Assembly: GCA_964497495.1 (NCBI GenBank)
Contig: CAZCCZ010000009.1
Coordinates: 1-64,000 of the forward strand
From: CAXXOK01 sp964497495
Lineage (GTDB): Bacteria; Bacillota; Clostridia; Christensenellales; Aristaeellaceae
Direction: 5' to 3'
DNA: 64,000 nucleotides
Shown: one piece after another, positions 25,285 through 34,608 of the stretch
Numbering within the stretch: position 1 is the first letter of the stretch
How the letters are laid out: the number at the start of each line of letters is the position of its first letter
The notes under the pieces: model-generated
Database searches by the model: none
What the model was told of the DNA's origin: nothing
The model's input: the letters and a program-made list of their open reading frames with translations, nothing else
Program-made: the position numbers and the translations under genes

Positions 25285-26154
25285 TTGAAAAGAGCGCGCG
25301 AGGATCTGCTGATCGACATCATCGTATATACGTTGCTGATCATTTTCTGCTTCATATGCATCTATCCGTTCTGGTTCATCCTCGTGTCTTCCTTTAACGA
25401 AGGACACGATATGATGCGCGGCGGTATTTACTGGTGGCCGAGGAAGTTTACCACGGAGAACTACGCCACGTTCTTCAAACAAACGTCCTGGGTCAGCGCC
25501 ATACAGGTTTCCGTTACGAGAACGGTAATCGGCGCGTTGGCTACCTCGCTGTTCACCTGCCTGGTCAGCTACGCGCTGTCCCGGCGCAAGCTGATGTTCG
25601 GAAACACGTACCGTTTCCTGTTCGTGTTCTCCATGTACGTGTCGGGCGGCCTGATTCCCTTCTACGTGATCCTGCGCCTGATGGGACTGCTGAACACCTT
25701 CTGGGTGTATATCTTCCCGACGATGCTGAGCCTCTACTTCGTGCTGGTGGGCATCAACTTCTTCCAATCCATTCCGGAATCCCTGTACGAGGCCGCCGAG
25801 CTGGACGGGGCCAGCGAAGGCTGTGTTTTTACCAGGATCGTGCTGCCCCTCTCGTCGGCCTTCGTGGCGACGTTGGCGCTGTTCTCCGCGGTGGGGCAGT
25901 GGAACAGCTGGCTGGATTCCGTGTACTACGTTACCGACAGGACCCTGCGCCCGCTGGCCTATTGGATGATCTCGATCATCAACCGAACGCAGACCAACCA
26001 GTCCAGCCAGGACCTGAGCGGCACGGTTACGCTTACCACCATGGCCACGCAGTCTACCGCGGTCATCGTCTCCGTGGCGCCGATTCTGTGCGTGTACCCT
26101 TTCCTGCAGAAATACTTCGTCAAAGGTATGATGATCGGCTCCGTCAAGGAGTAG
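25285..26154 (+). CDS. Sugar ABC transporter permease, YtcP type
   Basis: A 289-residue MalG-like permease and partner of the preceding gene. Six helices are predicted. The EAA loop is EAAELDGASEGCVFTRIVLP. The N-terminal YPFWFILVSSFNEG segment is typical of YtcP proteins. I choose TTG 25285 as the start because GGAGG (25272-25276) precedes it by 8 bases; the upstream in-frame TTG (25270) has no ribosome site. Confidence 0.92.
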   Translation: MKRAREDLLIDIIVYTLLIIFCFICIYPFWFILVSSFNEGHDMMRGGIYWWPRKFTTENYATFFKQTSWVSAIQVSVTRTVIGALATSLFTCLVSYALSRRKLMFGNTYRFLFVFSMYVSGGLIPFYVILRLMGLLNTFWVYIFPTMLSLYFVLVGINFFQSIPESLYEAAELDGASEGCVFTRIVLPLSSAFVATLALFSAVGQWNSWLDSVYYVTDRTLRPLAYWMISIINRTQTNQSSQDLSGTVTLTTMATQSTAVIVSVAPILCVYPFLQKYFVKGMMIGSVKE

Positions 26155-26223
26155 GGCATGACGAACGTTCCGTTGATATTTCGGCACTTGTGCCGTAAAT
26201 ATAAAAAACAGGAGGTATCAAAC

Positions 26224-27783
26224 ATGAAACGGATTCTTTCCATCCTGATCGTGGTTGCCATGACCCTCGGCGTATGCGGCTTTGCCGCAGCCGAAAGCAC
26301 GACCGACGGCAAAGACGTAACGACGCTGACCATGTTCGTCGACGCGCCCTGGTGGCCGTACAGCGACTGGTCCGGGGAAATGCCGCAGTGGGCTACGCAG
26401 CAGACCGGCGTCAAGTTTGATGTGACGATCGCCGCCGACTACAACGAGCTGGCGCTGAAAGTAGCGTCCGGCGACCTGCCCGACGTGGTCGTTACGGACA
26501 ACTTCAACCTGATGTCCAACGCCGACCTGTGCTATTCCTGGGATGACCTGATCGGCCAGTACGGCCTTACCACCAAGCTGCATCCCGCGTACGATTACGT
26601 CAACCAGGCCTCCGACGGCAAGACGTACACCACCATGGTCGGCTGGTCGGCGGACTATGAGTACAAGCAGTACCCCGAAGTCAACCCCGAAGGCCGCGCG
26701 GCCTGTATCCGTGACGATATCGCCCAGAAGGTATACAGCGAGCTGGGCATCACTTCCATCAAGACCCTGGCGGACCTGGAAGGTGCGTTCGACATCTGCA
26801 AGCGGGATTATCCCGACGTCCTGCCGTACGCCTTCTGCGGCGACTGGCCGCTGGATTACTACGTGGGCGAGCTCTTCGGCTGTGCGGAAGCCGGATTCGT
26901 GGACGAGGGCGACGGGTATGCGCGGCTCTGGATCGACCAGGCCTGCCGCAAGGACGCCTACATGAAACTGAACGAATGGGCGCGCAAGGGGTATATCTCC
27001 AAAGAAACCTACGCCTGGTCCAATATCTCCACGGGCGGCGAATGGTGCACCGCCGGCGACCTGTTCTGCTACGCCCTGAGCGACAGCAACGCCACCAGCC
27101 AGGACAGCAACAGCGCGGCGGCCGGCGCGCCCTACACCTGGACGGAGCTGACCGACCTGTATACCGACAACATCGCTTACTACCAGTATCGGGCCGGCTG
27201 GCGCGGCTATTTCATCACCAAGAATTGCTCCAACCCTGAAGCGGCTATTAAATACGCCATGTTTGCCGTAGACAAGCCCACGCAGTATACGATGATGTGG
27301 GGCATCGAGGGCCGCGACTGGAACTGGAACGCGGACAAGACCGTCGCGAACTTCAACTACGACATCAATAAGGATACCGATTACGTCGCCAAGCTGCAGC
27401 TTCGCTGGGGATGGCTGGGTCACGACGGCATCTCCAACAACATGTACACCGTAGCCAAGGGCGGGAAGACCGCGCTGGGCAAGGCTTGGGTCGGCAGCAT
27501 TACCAAGTGGCAGCCGGTTATGGGCATCATCATGCACTCCATGGACCCCGACGGCGATATGTACACGGAGTATAACGACATGGTGCAGCTCGAAAAGGAC
27601 AGCGCGTTGGATATCATCTTCTCGGATACCGAAGAGGAAGCGTCCGCGAAATATGACGAGATGATCGCCAAAGCCGCCGACATGGGTTCCCAGGATATCG
27701 AAAAGTGGGCCAATACCCTTTATCCCGACCTGCTTGCCGGCTACAACGCCGTCAAGGACATCGGCCCCGAGGGTTGGAAATAA
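26224..27783 (+). CDS. Extracellular sugar-binding protein, LplA/LipO type
   Basis: A 519-residue family-1 solute-binding protein. A signal peptide (about 1-24) ends in AAAES without a lipobox cysteine at the cleavage point. The mature part begins with the strand TTLTMFVDAPWWPYSDWSG and contains the usual ASGDLPDVVV segment. The protein is rich in Trp and Tyr, fitting a carbohydrate pocket. The large size (over 500 residues) matches LplA/YtcQ-type binders for oligosaccharides. The ATG follows AGGAGG. It sits 69 bases after its permeases, and a hairpin follows. Confidence 0.92.
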   Translation: MKRILSILIVVAMTLGVCGFAAAESTTDGKDVTTLTMFVDAPWWPYSDWSGEMPQWATQQTGVKFDVTIAADYNELALKVASGDLPDVVVTDNFNLMSNADLCYSWDDLIGQYGLTTKLHPAYDYVNQASDGKTYTTMVGWSADYEYKQYPEVNPEGRAACIRDDIAQKVYSELGITSIKTLADLEGAFDICKRDYPDVLPYAFCGDWPLDYYVGELFGCAEAGFVDEGDGYARLWIDQACRKDAYMKLNEWARKGYISKETYAWSNISTGGEWCTAGDLFCYALSDSNATSQDSNSAAAGAPYTWTELTDLYTDNIAYYQYRAGWRGYFITKNCSNPEAAIKYAMFAVDKPTQYTMMWGIEGRDWNWNADKTVANFNYDINKDTDYVAKLQLRWGWLGHDGISNNMYTVAKGGKTALGKAWVGSITKWQPVMGIIMHSMDPDGDMYTEYNDMVQLEKDSALDIIFSDTEEEASAKYDEMIAKAADMGSQDIEKWANTLYPDLLAGYNAVKDIGPEGWK

Positions 27784-27822
27784 CTGCCGAGGAAGCGCGA
27801 TGACCTGACTCGTGAATCCGGT

Positions 27823-27855
27823 GTCATGCCAGGCCGCACAACGGCCTGGCATGAC
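27823..27855 (+). terminator. Hairpin after the binding-protein gene
   Basis: A perfect 14-bp stem (GTCATGCCAGGCCG / CGGCCTGGCATGAC) with a 5-nt loop, followed only by GTTT. It may be a weak terminator or an mRNA-stabilising structure before the flavin-protein gene. Confidence 0.6.
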
Positions 27856-27896
27856 GTTTCAACGTCTTGCCGTAAAGGTTGAGGAGGTTTATCTAC

Positions 27897-28295
27897 ATGG
27901 AGGAAGTATTTCAGTTCCTGACCGAGAACCACATTTTCTATTTTGCGACCACGGAAGACGGGCAGCCGCGCGTGCGGCCCTTCGGCTTCGTCATGAAGTA
28001 TAAAGGCAAACTATACTTTTGTACCGGAAGTATGAAGCCCGTATACAGACAGTTGAAAGCAAACCCGAAGTTCGAGGTCTGCGCGCTCTCCCCCAAAAAC
28101 GAATGGCTGCGGCTGTGCGGCGACGCGGTGTTCGTGGATGATCTGGAAGCTAAAAAGCAGGCTTTCCGGGAAGCGCCCGGCGTCGCGGGCATCTATAAGG
28201 ACCCCGCCAGCCCGGATTTCGCGTTGCTGTACGTAGACCACGCGAAGGCGACTTTTCAGAGCATGGGCAGCGCGCCCCGCACCGTCGCGCTGTAG
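27897..28295 (+). CDS. Pyridoxamine 5'-phosphate oxidase-family flavoprotein
   Basis: A 132-residue split-barrel FMN-binding protein of the PNPOx-like family. It begins with VFQFLTENHIFYFATTEDG and continues with QPRVRPFGFVMKYKGKLYF, the standard first strands of the fold. Relatives reduce flavins, quinones or F420-type cofactors; the substrate here is unknown. The start is ATG 27897, 9 bases after GAGGAGG. It lies between the sugar importer and the response regulator, with a terminator on its far side. Confidence 0.85.
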   Translation: MEEVFQFLTENHIFYFATTEDGQPRVRPFGFVMKYKGKLYFCTGSMKPVYRQLKANPKFEVCALSPKNEWLRLCGDAVFVDDLEAKKQAFREAPGVAGIYKDPASPDFALLYVDHAKATFQSMGSAPRTVAL

Positions 28296-28449
28296 CCTTC
28301 CGAACGAAGTAAGCAAGGGAATCCGCTCCGCGTGAACGCCGCCGTATTCCCGTGCGCCGTGCGACGCGGAGGCGGTTCGGTACAATGCGCGCATTGATCT
28401 CCGCTTGCCGGCACGCGTAAGCACAGGACAAGAAAACGACAAAATGGGC

Positions 28450-28485
28450 AAAAATGTCGAGTGAAATTTTGCACTCGGCATTTTT
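28450..28485 (+). terminator. Intrinsic terminator
   Basis: The 14-bp stem AAAAATGTCGAGTG / CACTCGGCATTTTT has one G-T pair and an 8-nt loop. A T-rich tail including seven consecutive T's follows at about 28492-28498. Confidence 0.8.
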
Positions 28486-28501
28486 GGTCTGTTTTTTTAC
28501 A

Positions 28502-28529
28502 TTGACATGCGCAAAATTCTCTATAGAAT
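28502..28529 (+). promoter_or_regulatory. Promoter of the response-regulator gene
   Basis: -35 TTGACA (28502-28507), 16-bp spacer, -10 TAGAAT (28524-28529), 71 bases before the ATG. Confidence 0.65.
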
Positions 28530-28600
28530 GATTCAACAGAAAGAGCACAGATCGCGTTTTAGTATTTTTTAGCATAAGTAGACGGAGGAATGGAAAGAGA

Positions 28601-30178
28601 ATGTACAAGATTCTTATAGCGGACGACGAACCACTTAACATCGCTGGAATCAAGGCGATGCTGGATCCGACGATTATCGACCTGGCCATATTGCCTCCCG
28701 TCATGGACAAATCGGGCGCCATCGCCGCCATTACCGCGGAGAACCCGGATATCGTCATACTGGATACCCGGCTCGCCGATATCAGCGGTACGGAAGTCGT
28801 CGAGCAGGTTCAACTGTCCGAAACGCCATGCCCGCTGATTATTATGATTTCGGACACGGGCAACTTCGTGGAGGCGAGGGAGGCGCTGCGCCTGGGGATC
28901 TTCGATTTTCTGGTGAAAAGCGAGATCACGCAGATGTCCCTGAACAAAACGCTGATCCGCGCCGTGGAATATCTGGACCAGTTTCAAACGAAGGACAACC
29001 GCCGGCTGCCGTCCATCAACCATCGCCTGCTGATCAAGATGTTCTACCTGCGGCTGCTGTGCAGCGACTATTTCCCCGAAGAGCCGGAAGACGTGATGCA
29101 GAATCTGGACATTCAGTTTTCGTACAATTTCTATACGGCCGTGTATATAGACTCCCTACAAAAAATCGAAACGGGGAACGACGAGCGCGAGCAGATGCAG
29201 CGGTATATCGTTTCGCTGCTGCAAAAAAACCTGTCCCAGGGCTACGCCTGCCAGGCGATGCCGTGGAACGCGGACGGATACGCCATCATACTGGCCGGGA
29301 ACGAGCCGATTACGGAACCCAGATGGCCTTTGACGGAGAAGCTCAGCCACATTTTGGAGATGATCAGGGAAAAGTTCGGCATCGAGTTTGCCGCGGGCGT
29401 CGGAACGGATTCAAACGATACCAAATGGATCCGGAATTCCTTTATCGAAAGCCAGAACGCCTATTCGTGCGCCACGCCGGATAAAAAAACGGTTTTCTTT
29501 AAGGAGATCGACACGAACTACGCTTTCAATAGCGAAGAAATCCTCATGAGCATAGCTGAAGCGGTGCAGAAGGAAGACATCGACCTGCTCAACAAGGCGT
29601 TTGACAAAATGGTGGATTGCTTGCAGACGAAGCATTACCACATGCGGGCCATCCTCGTCGTGTGCATGGACATCCTGCACATCACCGTGTCCCGCGTGGA
29701 TAACCTGACCCGCGCGATCAAGCAGGCGTTCAACGTAGCCTGCCCGTCCCTCACGGTTTCCGCGCTCAAATCCACCGGCGAGGTACTGGAATGGGTGGGG
29801 AAAATCCGGGAGCTGATCACCGCCTGTATCCGGGAGAGCGGCAAGGAGAAAAAGGCGGTCGTCGTAGACGCCATGAAAGGCTACATCAAGGAACACTGCG
29901 AAGAAACGATTTCCCTGCAAAGCGTCGCGGAAACCTTCAATTTCAGTACCAGCTACATCAGCCGCCTGTTCCGGCAGTACAACGACATCGGCTTTTCGTG
30001 TTACGTCACGTACACCAAGATCGAGCGCGCCAAGAACCTTTTGAACGGCGGAGAGAACAACGTCATACGCACCGCCTCCAAACTGGGCTTCGACGACCCG
30101 TACTATTTCAGCCGCGTGTTCAAAAAGTACGTGGGCGTTTCGCCCCGGGAATACATCCTGAAAATGCATATCCAGTAA
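28601..30178 (+). CDS. YesN-type response regulator with AraC DNA-binding domain
   Basis: A 525-residue two-component regulator. The receiver domain (1-120) has the acidic pocket D8/D9, phosphorylation site D55 in IVILDTRL, and the conserved K106 in FLVKSEI. A middle region of about 300 residues is of the YesN type. The C-terminal AraC helix-turn-helix pair (about 425-523) includes SLQSVAETFNFSTSYISRLF and ends with KYVGVSPREYI. Such regulators usually pair with a YesM-type sensor kinase next to an LplB/YtcP importer. No kinase is present here, so the partner must be elsewhere. Confidence 0.93.
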   Translation: MYKILIADDEPLNIAGIKAMLDPTIIDLAILPPVMDKSGAIAAITAENPDIVILDTRLADISGTEVVEQVQLSETPCPLIIMISDTGNFVEAREALRLGIFDFLVKSEITQMSLNKTLIRAVEYLDQFQTKDNRRLPSINHRLLIKMFYLRLLCSDYFPEEPEDVMQNLDIQFSYNFYTAVYIDSLQKIETGNDEREQMQRYIVSLLQKNLSQGYACQAMPWNADGYAIILAGNEPITEPRWPLTEKLSHILEMIREKFGIEFAAGVGTDSNDTKWIRNSFIESQNAYSCATPDKKTVFFKEIDTNYAFNSEEILMSIAEAVQKEDIDLLNKAFDKMVDCLQTKHYHMRAILVVCMDILHITVSRVDNLTRAIKQAFNVACPSLTVSALKSTGEVLEWVGKIRELITACIRESGKEKKAVVVDAMKGYIKEHCEETISLQSVAETFNFSTSYISRLFRQYNDIGFSCYVTYTKIERAKNLLNGGENNVIRTASKLGFDDPYYFSRVFKKYVGVSPREYILKMHIQ

Positions 30179-30286
30179 GGAAGGATATTTTTTGGACGGG
30201 GGAGACGGAATCCCGTAAGTTTTTGTTCTTTCGGTGAGATTTCACCCGGTTTGGGCGCTGCATGACGCAAGCGGGGCCCGAACCCG

Positions 30287-30328
30287 CAAACTCCGTTCCG
30301 CTCGCGGGGCGAGCCGGAATGGAGTTTG
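30287..30328 (+). terminator. Terminator-like hairpin
   Basis: CAAACTCCGTTCCG (30287-30300) pairs with CGGAATGGAGTTTG (30315-30328, one G-T), with a further GCTCG/CGAGC inner stem and a TTTACTTTTA tail. It ends the response-regulator transcript. Confidence 0.65.
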
Positions 30329-30512
30329 TTTACTTTTACCCTGCGCGCTTCAAGATTCAGCGGGAAGGAGGCGTTTACTTGTTTTCCCGGGCCTGAAAAC
30401 GCAAAGATTTCCCATGCCGCGCGGCCTGCCGCTCATTTGATTTCCGAAATACCCGTATGATATGATAGGCTGCCCGAACGACGGGATGCGATTGCGAATA
30501 AGAACATAAAGA

Positions 30513-31889
30513 ATGGAATTATGGATGATGTGTGAGCCGATTCAAGAAAACAAAATGGGTTATATGCCGGTAAACCGTCTGCTAGTCACGATGGCGGCGC
30601 CCATGGCCCTCTCGATGCTGATTCAGGCGTTGTACAACATCGTGGACAGCGTTTTTGTTTCCCATGTCAGCGAGGCCGCGCTTTCCGCGGTATCCCTCGC
30701 GTTCCCGGTGCAAAACGTGATCATGGCGTTGTCGTCCGGCGTGGCGGTGGGGGTGAACGCGCTGATATCGCGCAGCCTCGGGGCCAAACGCTTCGACGAC
30801 GCCGACCGTTATGCGGGAACGGGCATTTTTCTAGCCGGGGCTGGGGCGCTCCTGATGTTGCTGTTTGGCGCGTTCTTCTCCCGCTGGTACTTCGCCGCTC
30901 AGGTATCGGACCCCGATATCATCCGGTACGGCACCGATTATCTGTCCATCGTCACGGTCTTTTCCCTCGGCGTTTTCTGGCAGGTGCTGGGCGAGCGCCT
31001 GCTTGCTTCCACCGGCAAGACCTTCTATTTTATGATCACGCAGAGCACGGGCGCGATCATCAACCTGATTCTCGACCCGATCATGATTTTCGGCCTGCTG
31101 GGATTTCCCCGCATGGAAACGGCCGGTGCCGCGTTGGCTACGGTAATCGGCCAGTTTACCGCGGCCGGACTCACCTTTCTCTTTAACGTCCGGGTCAACA
31201 AAGAACTCCGCCTGCGCATACGATACGTTCGTCCGAACGGGGTTTATGTCAAGAACGTTCTTTCCATCGGCGTTCCCTCGATGTTCATGCTTCTGGTCGG
31301 TTCCGTCATGAACTACGGGATGAACCAGATCCTGCTCGTTTTCAACTCCACGGCCGTCGCGGTGTTCGGGATTTATTACAAACAGCAAAGCTTCGTGTTC
31401 ATGCCCGTATTCGGGCTGAACAATGCGATGGTGCCCATCGTGGCTTATAATTACGGTGCCGGACGGCGCAAACGCATCGTGGATACGGTGAAGCTGAGCA
31501 TATTGTATGCGACGCTGCTGATGTTGGTGGGCTTCATCCTGTTCATGACCATACCCGATTGGATGCTCAGGCTGTACAACGCTTCGGATACGATGCTTGC
31601 CATCGGCGCGCCGGCTTTGCGCATCATGGCCGTTTCGTTCCTCTTCGCCGGTTTCTGCATTATCTGCAGCTCTGTTTTCCAGGCGCTTGGAAACGGGGGA
31701 GACGCGTTGATCGTATCGATCTGCAGGCAGATGCTTGCGCTGTTGCCGATCGCCTATCTGTTTTCCCTGAGCGGGAACCTGCAACTCGTATGGTTCGCTT
31801 TCCCGCTCGCGGAGATCGTATCCGTTACGGTGTCCGCCGTCCTGCTGAAACGAATTTACCGGAGAAAAATCGCCCCGTTATCGGAATAA
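30513..31889 (+). CDS. MATE-family efflux transporter
   Basis: A 458-residue cation-coupled multidrug exporter of the MATE family with twelve predicted helices. The first half begins LLVTMAAPMALSMLIQALYN and VDSVFVSHVSEAALSAVSL, the hallmark of the bacterial NorM/DinF group. The half-repeat returns near SIGVPSMFMLLVGSVMNYG. The start is uncertain: ATG 30513 and in-frame ATGs at 30525 and 30528 all lack a strong ribosome site. It is monocistronic between two terminators. Substrate unknown. Confidence 0.9.
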   Translation: MELWMMCEPIQENKMGYMPVNRLLVTMAAPMALSMLIQALYNIVDSVFVSHVSEAALSAVSLAFPVQNVIMALSSGVAVGVNALISRSLGAKRFDDADRYAGTGIFLAGAGALLMLLFGAFFSRWYFAAQVSDPDIIRYGTDYLSIVTVFSLGVFWQVLGERLLASTGKTFYFMITQSTGAIINLILDPIMIFGLLGFPRMETAGAALATVIGQFTAAGLTFLFNVRVNKELRLRIRYVRPNGVYVKNVLSIGVPSMFMLLVGSVMNYGMNQILLVFNSTAVAVFGIYYKQQSFVFMPVFGLNNAMVPIVAYNYGAGRRKRIVDTVKLSILYATLLMLVGFILFMTIPDWMLRLYNASDTMLAIGAPALRIMAVSFLFAGFCIICSSVFQALGNGGDALIVSICRQMLALLPIAYLFSLSGNLQLVWFAFPLAEIVSVTVSAVLLKRIYRRKIAPLSE

Positions 31890-31932
31890 GCCCGATAACG
31901 ATACGGCACCGCCGCGCCACCGGCGCGTTTTT
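31876..31932 (+). terminator. Terminator of the MATE gene
   Basis: Two adjacent hairpins. CGTTATCGG/CCGATAACG (31876-31900) covers the stop codon. CGCGCC-ACC-GGCGCG (31913-31927) is followed by five T's. Confidence 0.8.
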
Positions 31933-32121
31933 GTACCGGCCGGGGGCAAAGGGCAATTAATTCATGAAAACGGCCGTAATACAGGCGGTTTATGTCCGGA
32001 TTGTGCAACAAACGCAGGATTATTACCCTGCGCGGCGCGCGACGGGAGACGCGACGGAGCCGGCGCGGATTCATTGGTAAAAAAACGATGGGACACCTCG
32101 AAATGTCGGCGATTTATTATA

Positions 32122-32149
32122 TTGTTCCGAAATATTCCCCTTTTATAAT
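32122..32149 (+). promoter_or_regulatory. Promoter of the SDR-glycosidase fusion operon
   Basis: -35 TTGTTC (32122-32127), 16-bp spacer, perfect -10 TATAAT (32144-32149), within an AT-rich stretch 34 bases before the first start codon. Confidence 0.6.
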
Positions 32150-32182
32150 AAAACCAGAATCCAAAAAGGGGGAAATTCACAG

Positions 32183-34576
32183 ATGAAAATTGCAGTGATC
32201 GGCGCTGCCGGCAAGGCGGGGAGCCTGATTGCCGCGGAAGCCAAAAACCGTGATTACGACGTGACGGCGATCGTTCTTCCGAACGCTGCGGAAAAAGTGG
32301 CGGGCCTCTATTCCGTAATGCCCAAGAGCCTGTTTGAACTGACGGCGGACGACCTGCGCGCGTTTGACGTCGTGGTGGACGCGTTCGGCACGCCTTTCGA
32401 CCAGAAGGACGCGGGCAGGCTGCATGTGGACGCCATGAAGCATCTGATTGGCGTGATGGAGCAACTTCCCTGCGTACGCCTGATCGTGGTCGGGGGCGCC
32501 AGCGGCCTGTATGACGGCGAAAGCAGAATCCGGCTCGTAGCGGACGGTATACCCGGGGAATACCGAACCGTCCCGGACGCCATGCGCGCGGCGTTCGCGC
32601 TTCTCAAGCAGAGCAAGGTCAAGTGGACGTTCTTCAGCCCGGCGGTTCAATTCGACCCGAAGGGGAAACGCACGGGCCATTATATCCTCGGCAGCGAGTA
32701 TAAAATCCTGAATCCGGAAGGGAAAAGCTACATATCCTACGCCGATTTCGCTATCGCGATGGTGGACGAGTTTGAAAACGCCGCGTTCGTCGGTAGACGG
32801 TTCACGGCCGTGTCGGATAACAGCTACAACTACACCGATCGCATGGCTTTCGACATCTCCTCGGGTGTCCCGTTCACGCGCGAAGGCAGCCACTTCGGTA
32901 TATACGCCGAAAACAGGGGCTTCAACCGCGGCGGCATCAACTACGGCACGGGAAAACTCTATATCGGCTCGCGCCGCGGCGGCATCAGCCAGCGCCACAC
33001 GAACGAGCTGATTCATATCCATCCCACTTATCGGGGGAAAAAGGTCTCCTACGCGGTGATCACTTCCCCCACGGAACTGGTACTGCGCACCGAGTACGGC
33101 GAGGTGCGCTGCTGCTTCCCCGAAGAGAATCTCCTGTACGTCAAGGGGGAGAAAGGCCTGGGCCTGCGGCTTGACAAGGATATGGAAATCCACGAGATCA
33201 TGAAAAAGCGCCCGGGCAAGGCCTGGGAAGGCGTGTTCCGCTGGACGTGCAGCTGTATCTTCAATCCGCTGAAAGGCGATCTGGAAATGAACGCGCCATG
33301 GGACTGGGAAAAGCTTACCACCCCCATCGTAAAGGGCGACGTGCTGCCGGACGTGAACGGTGAGTTCCTGCTTTCGGTGGAAGAATCCGAGCCCGCGGGT
33401 TTCGTGCGCGACGCCTATCCCGCCTACGAGGACGGATTAAAGGCCGTAGCCGCGGACTGGCAGGCTTTCCTGGGCAAGATCCCTCACTTCAACGCCCAGC
33501 TGGAAGAACGCCGCGCGGAGGTCTCCTACATACTCTGGAGCCATCTGGTGGGCCCCGCCGGTAAGATCCGGAGGCCGCTGATGTATATGAGCGGCACCGG
33601 CTGCGCTTCCGAATGGCAGATGTGCCAGAACGCGGTGGCGCTCAACGACAACCTGGAACTCGCGGTGGAACTGCTGCTCAACATGATCGATCAGGCCGGG
33701 CCCGAAGGGCAGTTCCCGGATTTCTACGACGATATGCGCGCCATCTTTCAGCTGACCAAGCCGCCGTTGCAGGGCTGGGCCCTCAAATGGATCATGAAGT
33801 TCCACGACCTGCGCAGGGAAGTGCCCCGGAGCAAGCTGGAGTATATGTATCAGGGGTATGCTCGGTGGGCGGACTGGTTTATGGAATACCGCGACGACGA
33901 CCACGACGGCATCCCGCAGTACGAGCACGGAGACGAAACCGGCTACGACGACAACACCATGTTCATGGTTTCTCCCATCATGGAATGCCCGGACCTGTGC
34001 GCGTATCTCGGCCTGCTCTTCGAGGCGCTGGGCGATTTGGCCCAAATGCTGGATAAACCGTCCGGCGAGGCGGAGGAATGGTACCGTCGTTCCCGCAAGA
34101 TCATCGACCAAATGCTTGCCACCTTCTGGAACGGGGAACGTTTCGTCGCGCGGACCAGTGGCACGCATCAGGTCGTCGCCTCCGATTCGATTCTGTACTA
34201 CGTGCCGATCATTCTGGGCAAGCGCCTGCCGCAAAACGTGATCGACAAGATGGCGGAAGACCTGAGCGCGGAAGGCGATTGGCTGACTCAATACGGCCTG
34301 GCGACCGAGAAGCTTTCCAGCGACGAGTTCCGCATCACTGGCATGGCCAAAGGCATGGTCATCCCGCCGGCCAACATGACCATTATCACGGGCCTATACG
34401 ACGCTGGAAAGCAGGAGCTCGCCAGAATGATCGCCATGCGCTACTGCATGGCGATCCGGGACGGCGGAATCAGCATGATGATCAACCCGCTGGCGGGCGT
34501 CAGGGGACCGGGTTTCAGCGGAAGCTGGCCTTCCTGTGCTTACGTGGCGCTTGCGAACCTTTGTAGCAACCTGTAG
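32183..34576 (+). CDS. NAD(P)-binding SDR / GH63-like (alpha/alpha)6 fusion protein, copy A
   Basis: A 797-residue two-module protein. Residues 1-213 are a complete NAD(P)-binding protein of the atypical SDR (YwnB/NmrA-like) kind. The nucleotide loop is GAAGKAG, followed by VVVDAFG, IVVGGASGLY and the closing ISYADFAIAMVDE. Residues 214-797 hold a beta-rich part and a six-hairpin barrel like GH63/GH37 relatives (QFPDFYDDMR, PPLQGWALKW, RDDDHDGIPQYEHGDETGYD). D589 aligns with the family's general acid. The usual catalytic-base Glu near the C-terminus seems absent. There is no signal peptide, so it acts in the cytosol. Function unknown; I infer NAD-assisted processing of an imported glycoside. 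Confidence 0.78.
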   Translation: MKIAVIGAAGKAGSLIAAEAKNRDYDVTAIVLPNAAEKVAGLYSVMPKSLFELTADDLRAFDVVVDAFGTPFDQKDAGRLHVDAMKHLIGVMEQLPCVRLIVVGGASGLYDGESRIRLVADGIPGEYRTVPDAMRAAFALLKQSKVKWTFFSPAVQFDPKGKRTGHYILGSEYKILNPEGKSYISYADFAIAMVDEFENAAFVGRRFTAVSDNSYNYTDRMAFDISSGVPFTREGSHFGIYAENRGFNRGGINYGTGKLYIGSRRGGISQRHTNELIHIHPTYRGKKVSYAVITSPTELVLRTEYGEVRCCFPEENLLYVKGEKGLGLRLDKDMEIHEIMKKRPGKAWEGVFRWTCSCIFNPLKGDLEMNAPWDWEKLTTPIVKGDVLPDVNGEFLLSVEESEPAGFVRDAYPAYEDGLKAVAADWQAFLGKIPHFNAQLEERRAEVSYILWSHLVGPAGKIRRPLMYMSGTGCASEWQMCQNAVALNDNLELAVELLLNMIDQAGPEGQFPDFYDDMRAIFQLTKPPLQGWALKWIMKFHDLRREVPRSKLEYMYQGYARWADWFMEYRDDDHDGIPQYEHGDETGYDDNTMFMVSPIMECPDLCAYLGLLFEALGDLAQMLDKPSGEAEEWYRRSRKIIDQMLATFWNGERFVARTSGTHQVVASDSILYYVPIILGKRLPQNVIDKMAEDLSAEGDWLTQYGLATEKLSSDEFRITGMAKGMVIPPANMTIITGLYDAGKQELARMIAMRYCMAIRDGGISMMINPLAGVRGPGFSGSWPSCAYVALANLCSNL

Positions 34577-34608
34577 GCCTGTCGGCATACGAGAAAGGAG
34601 ACTGACCC

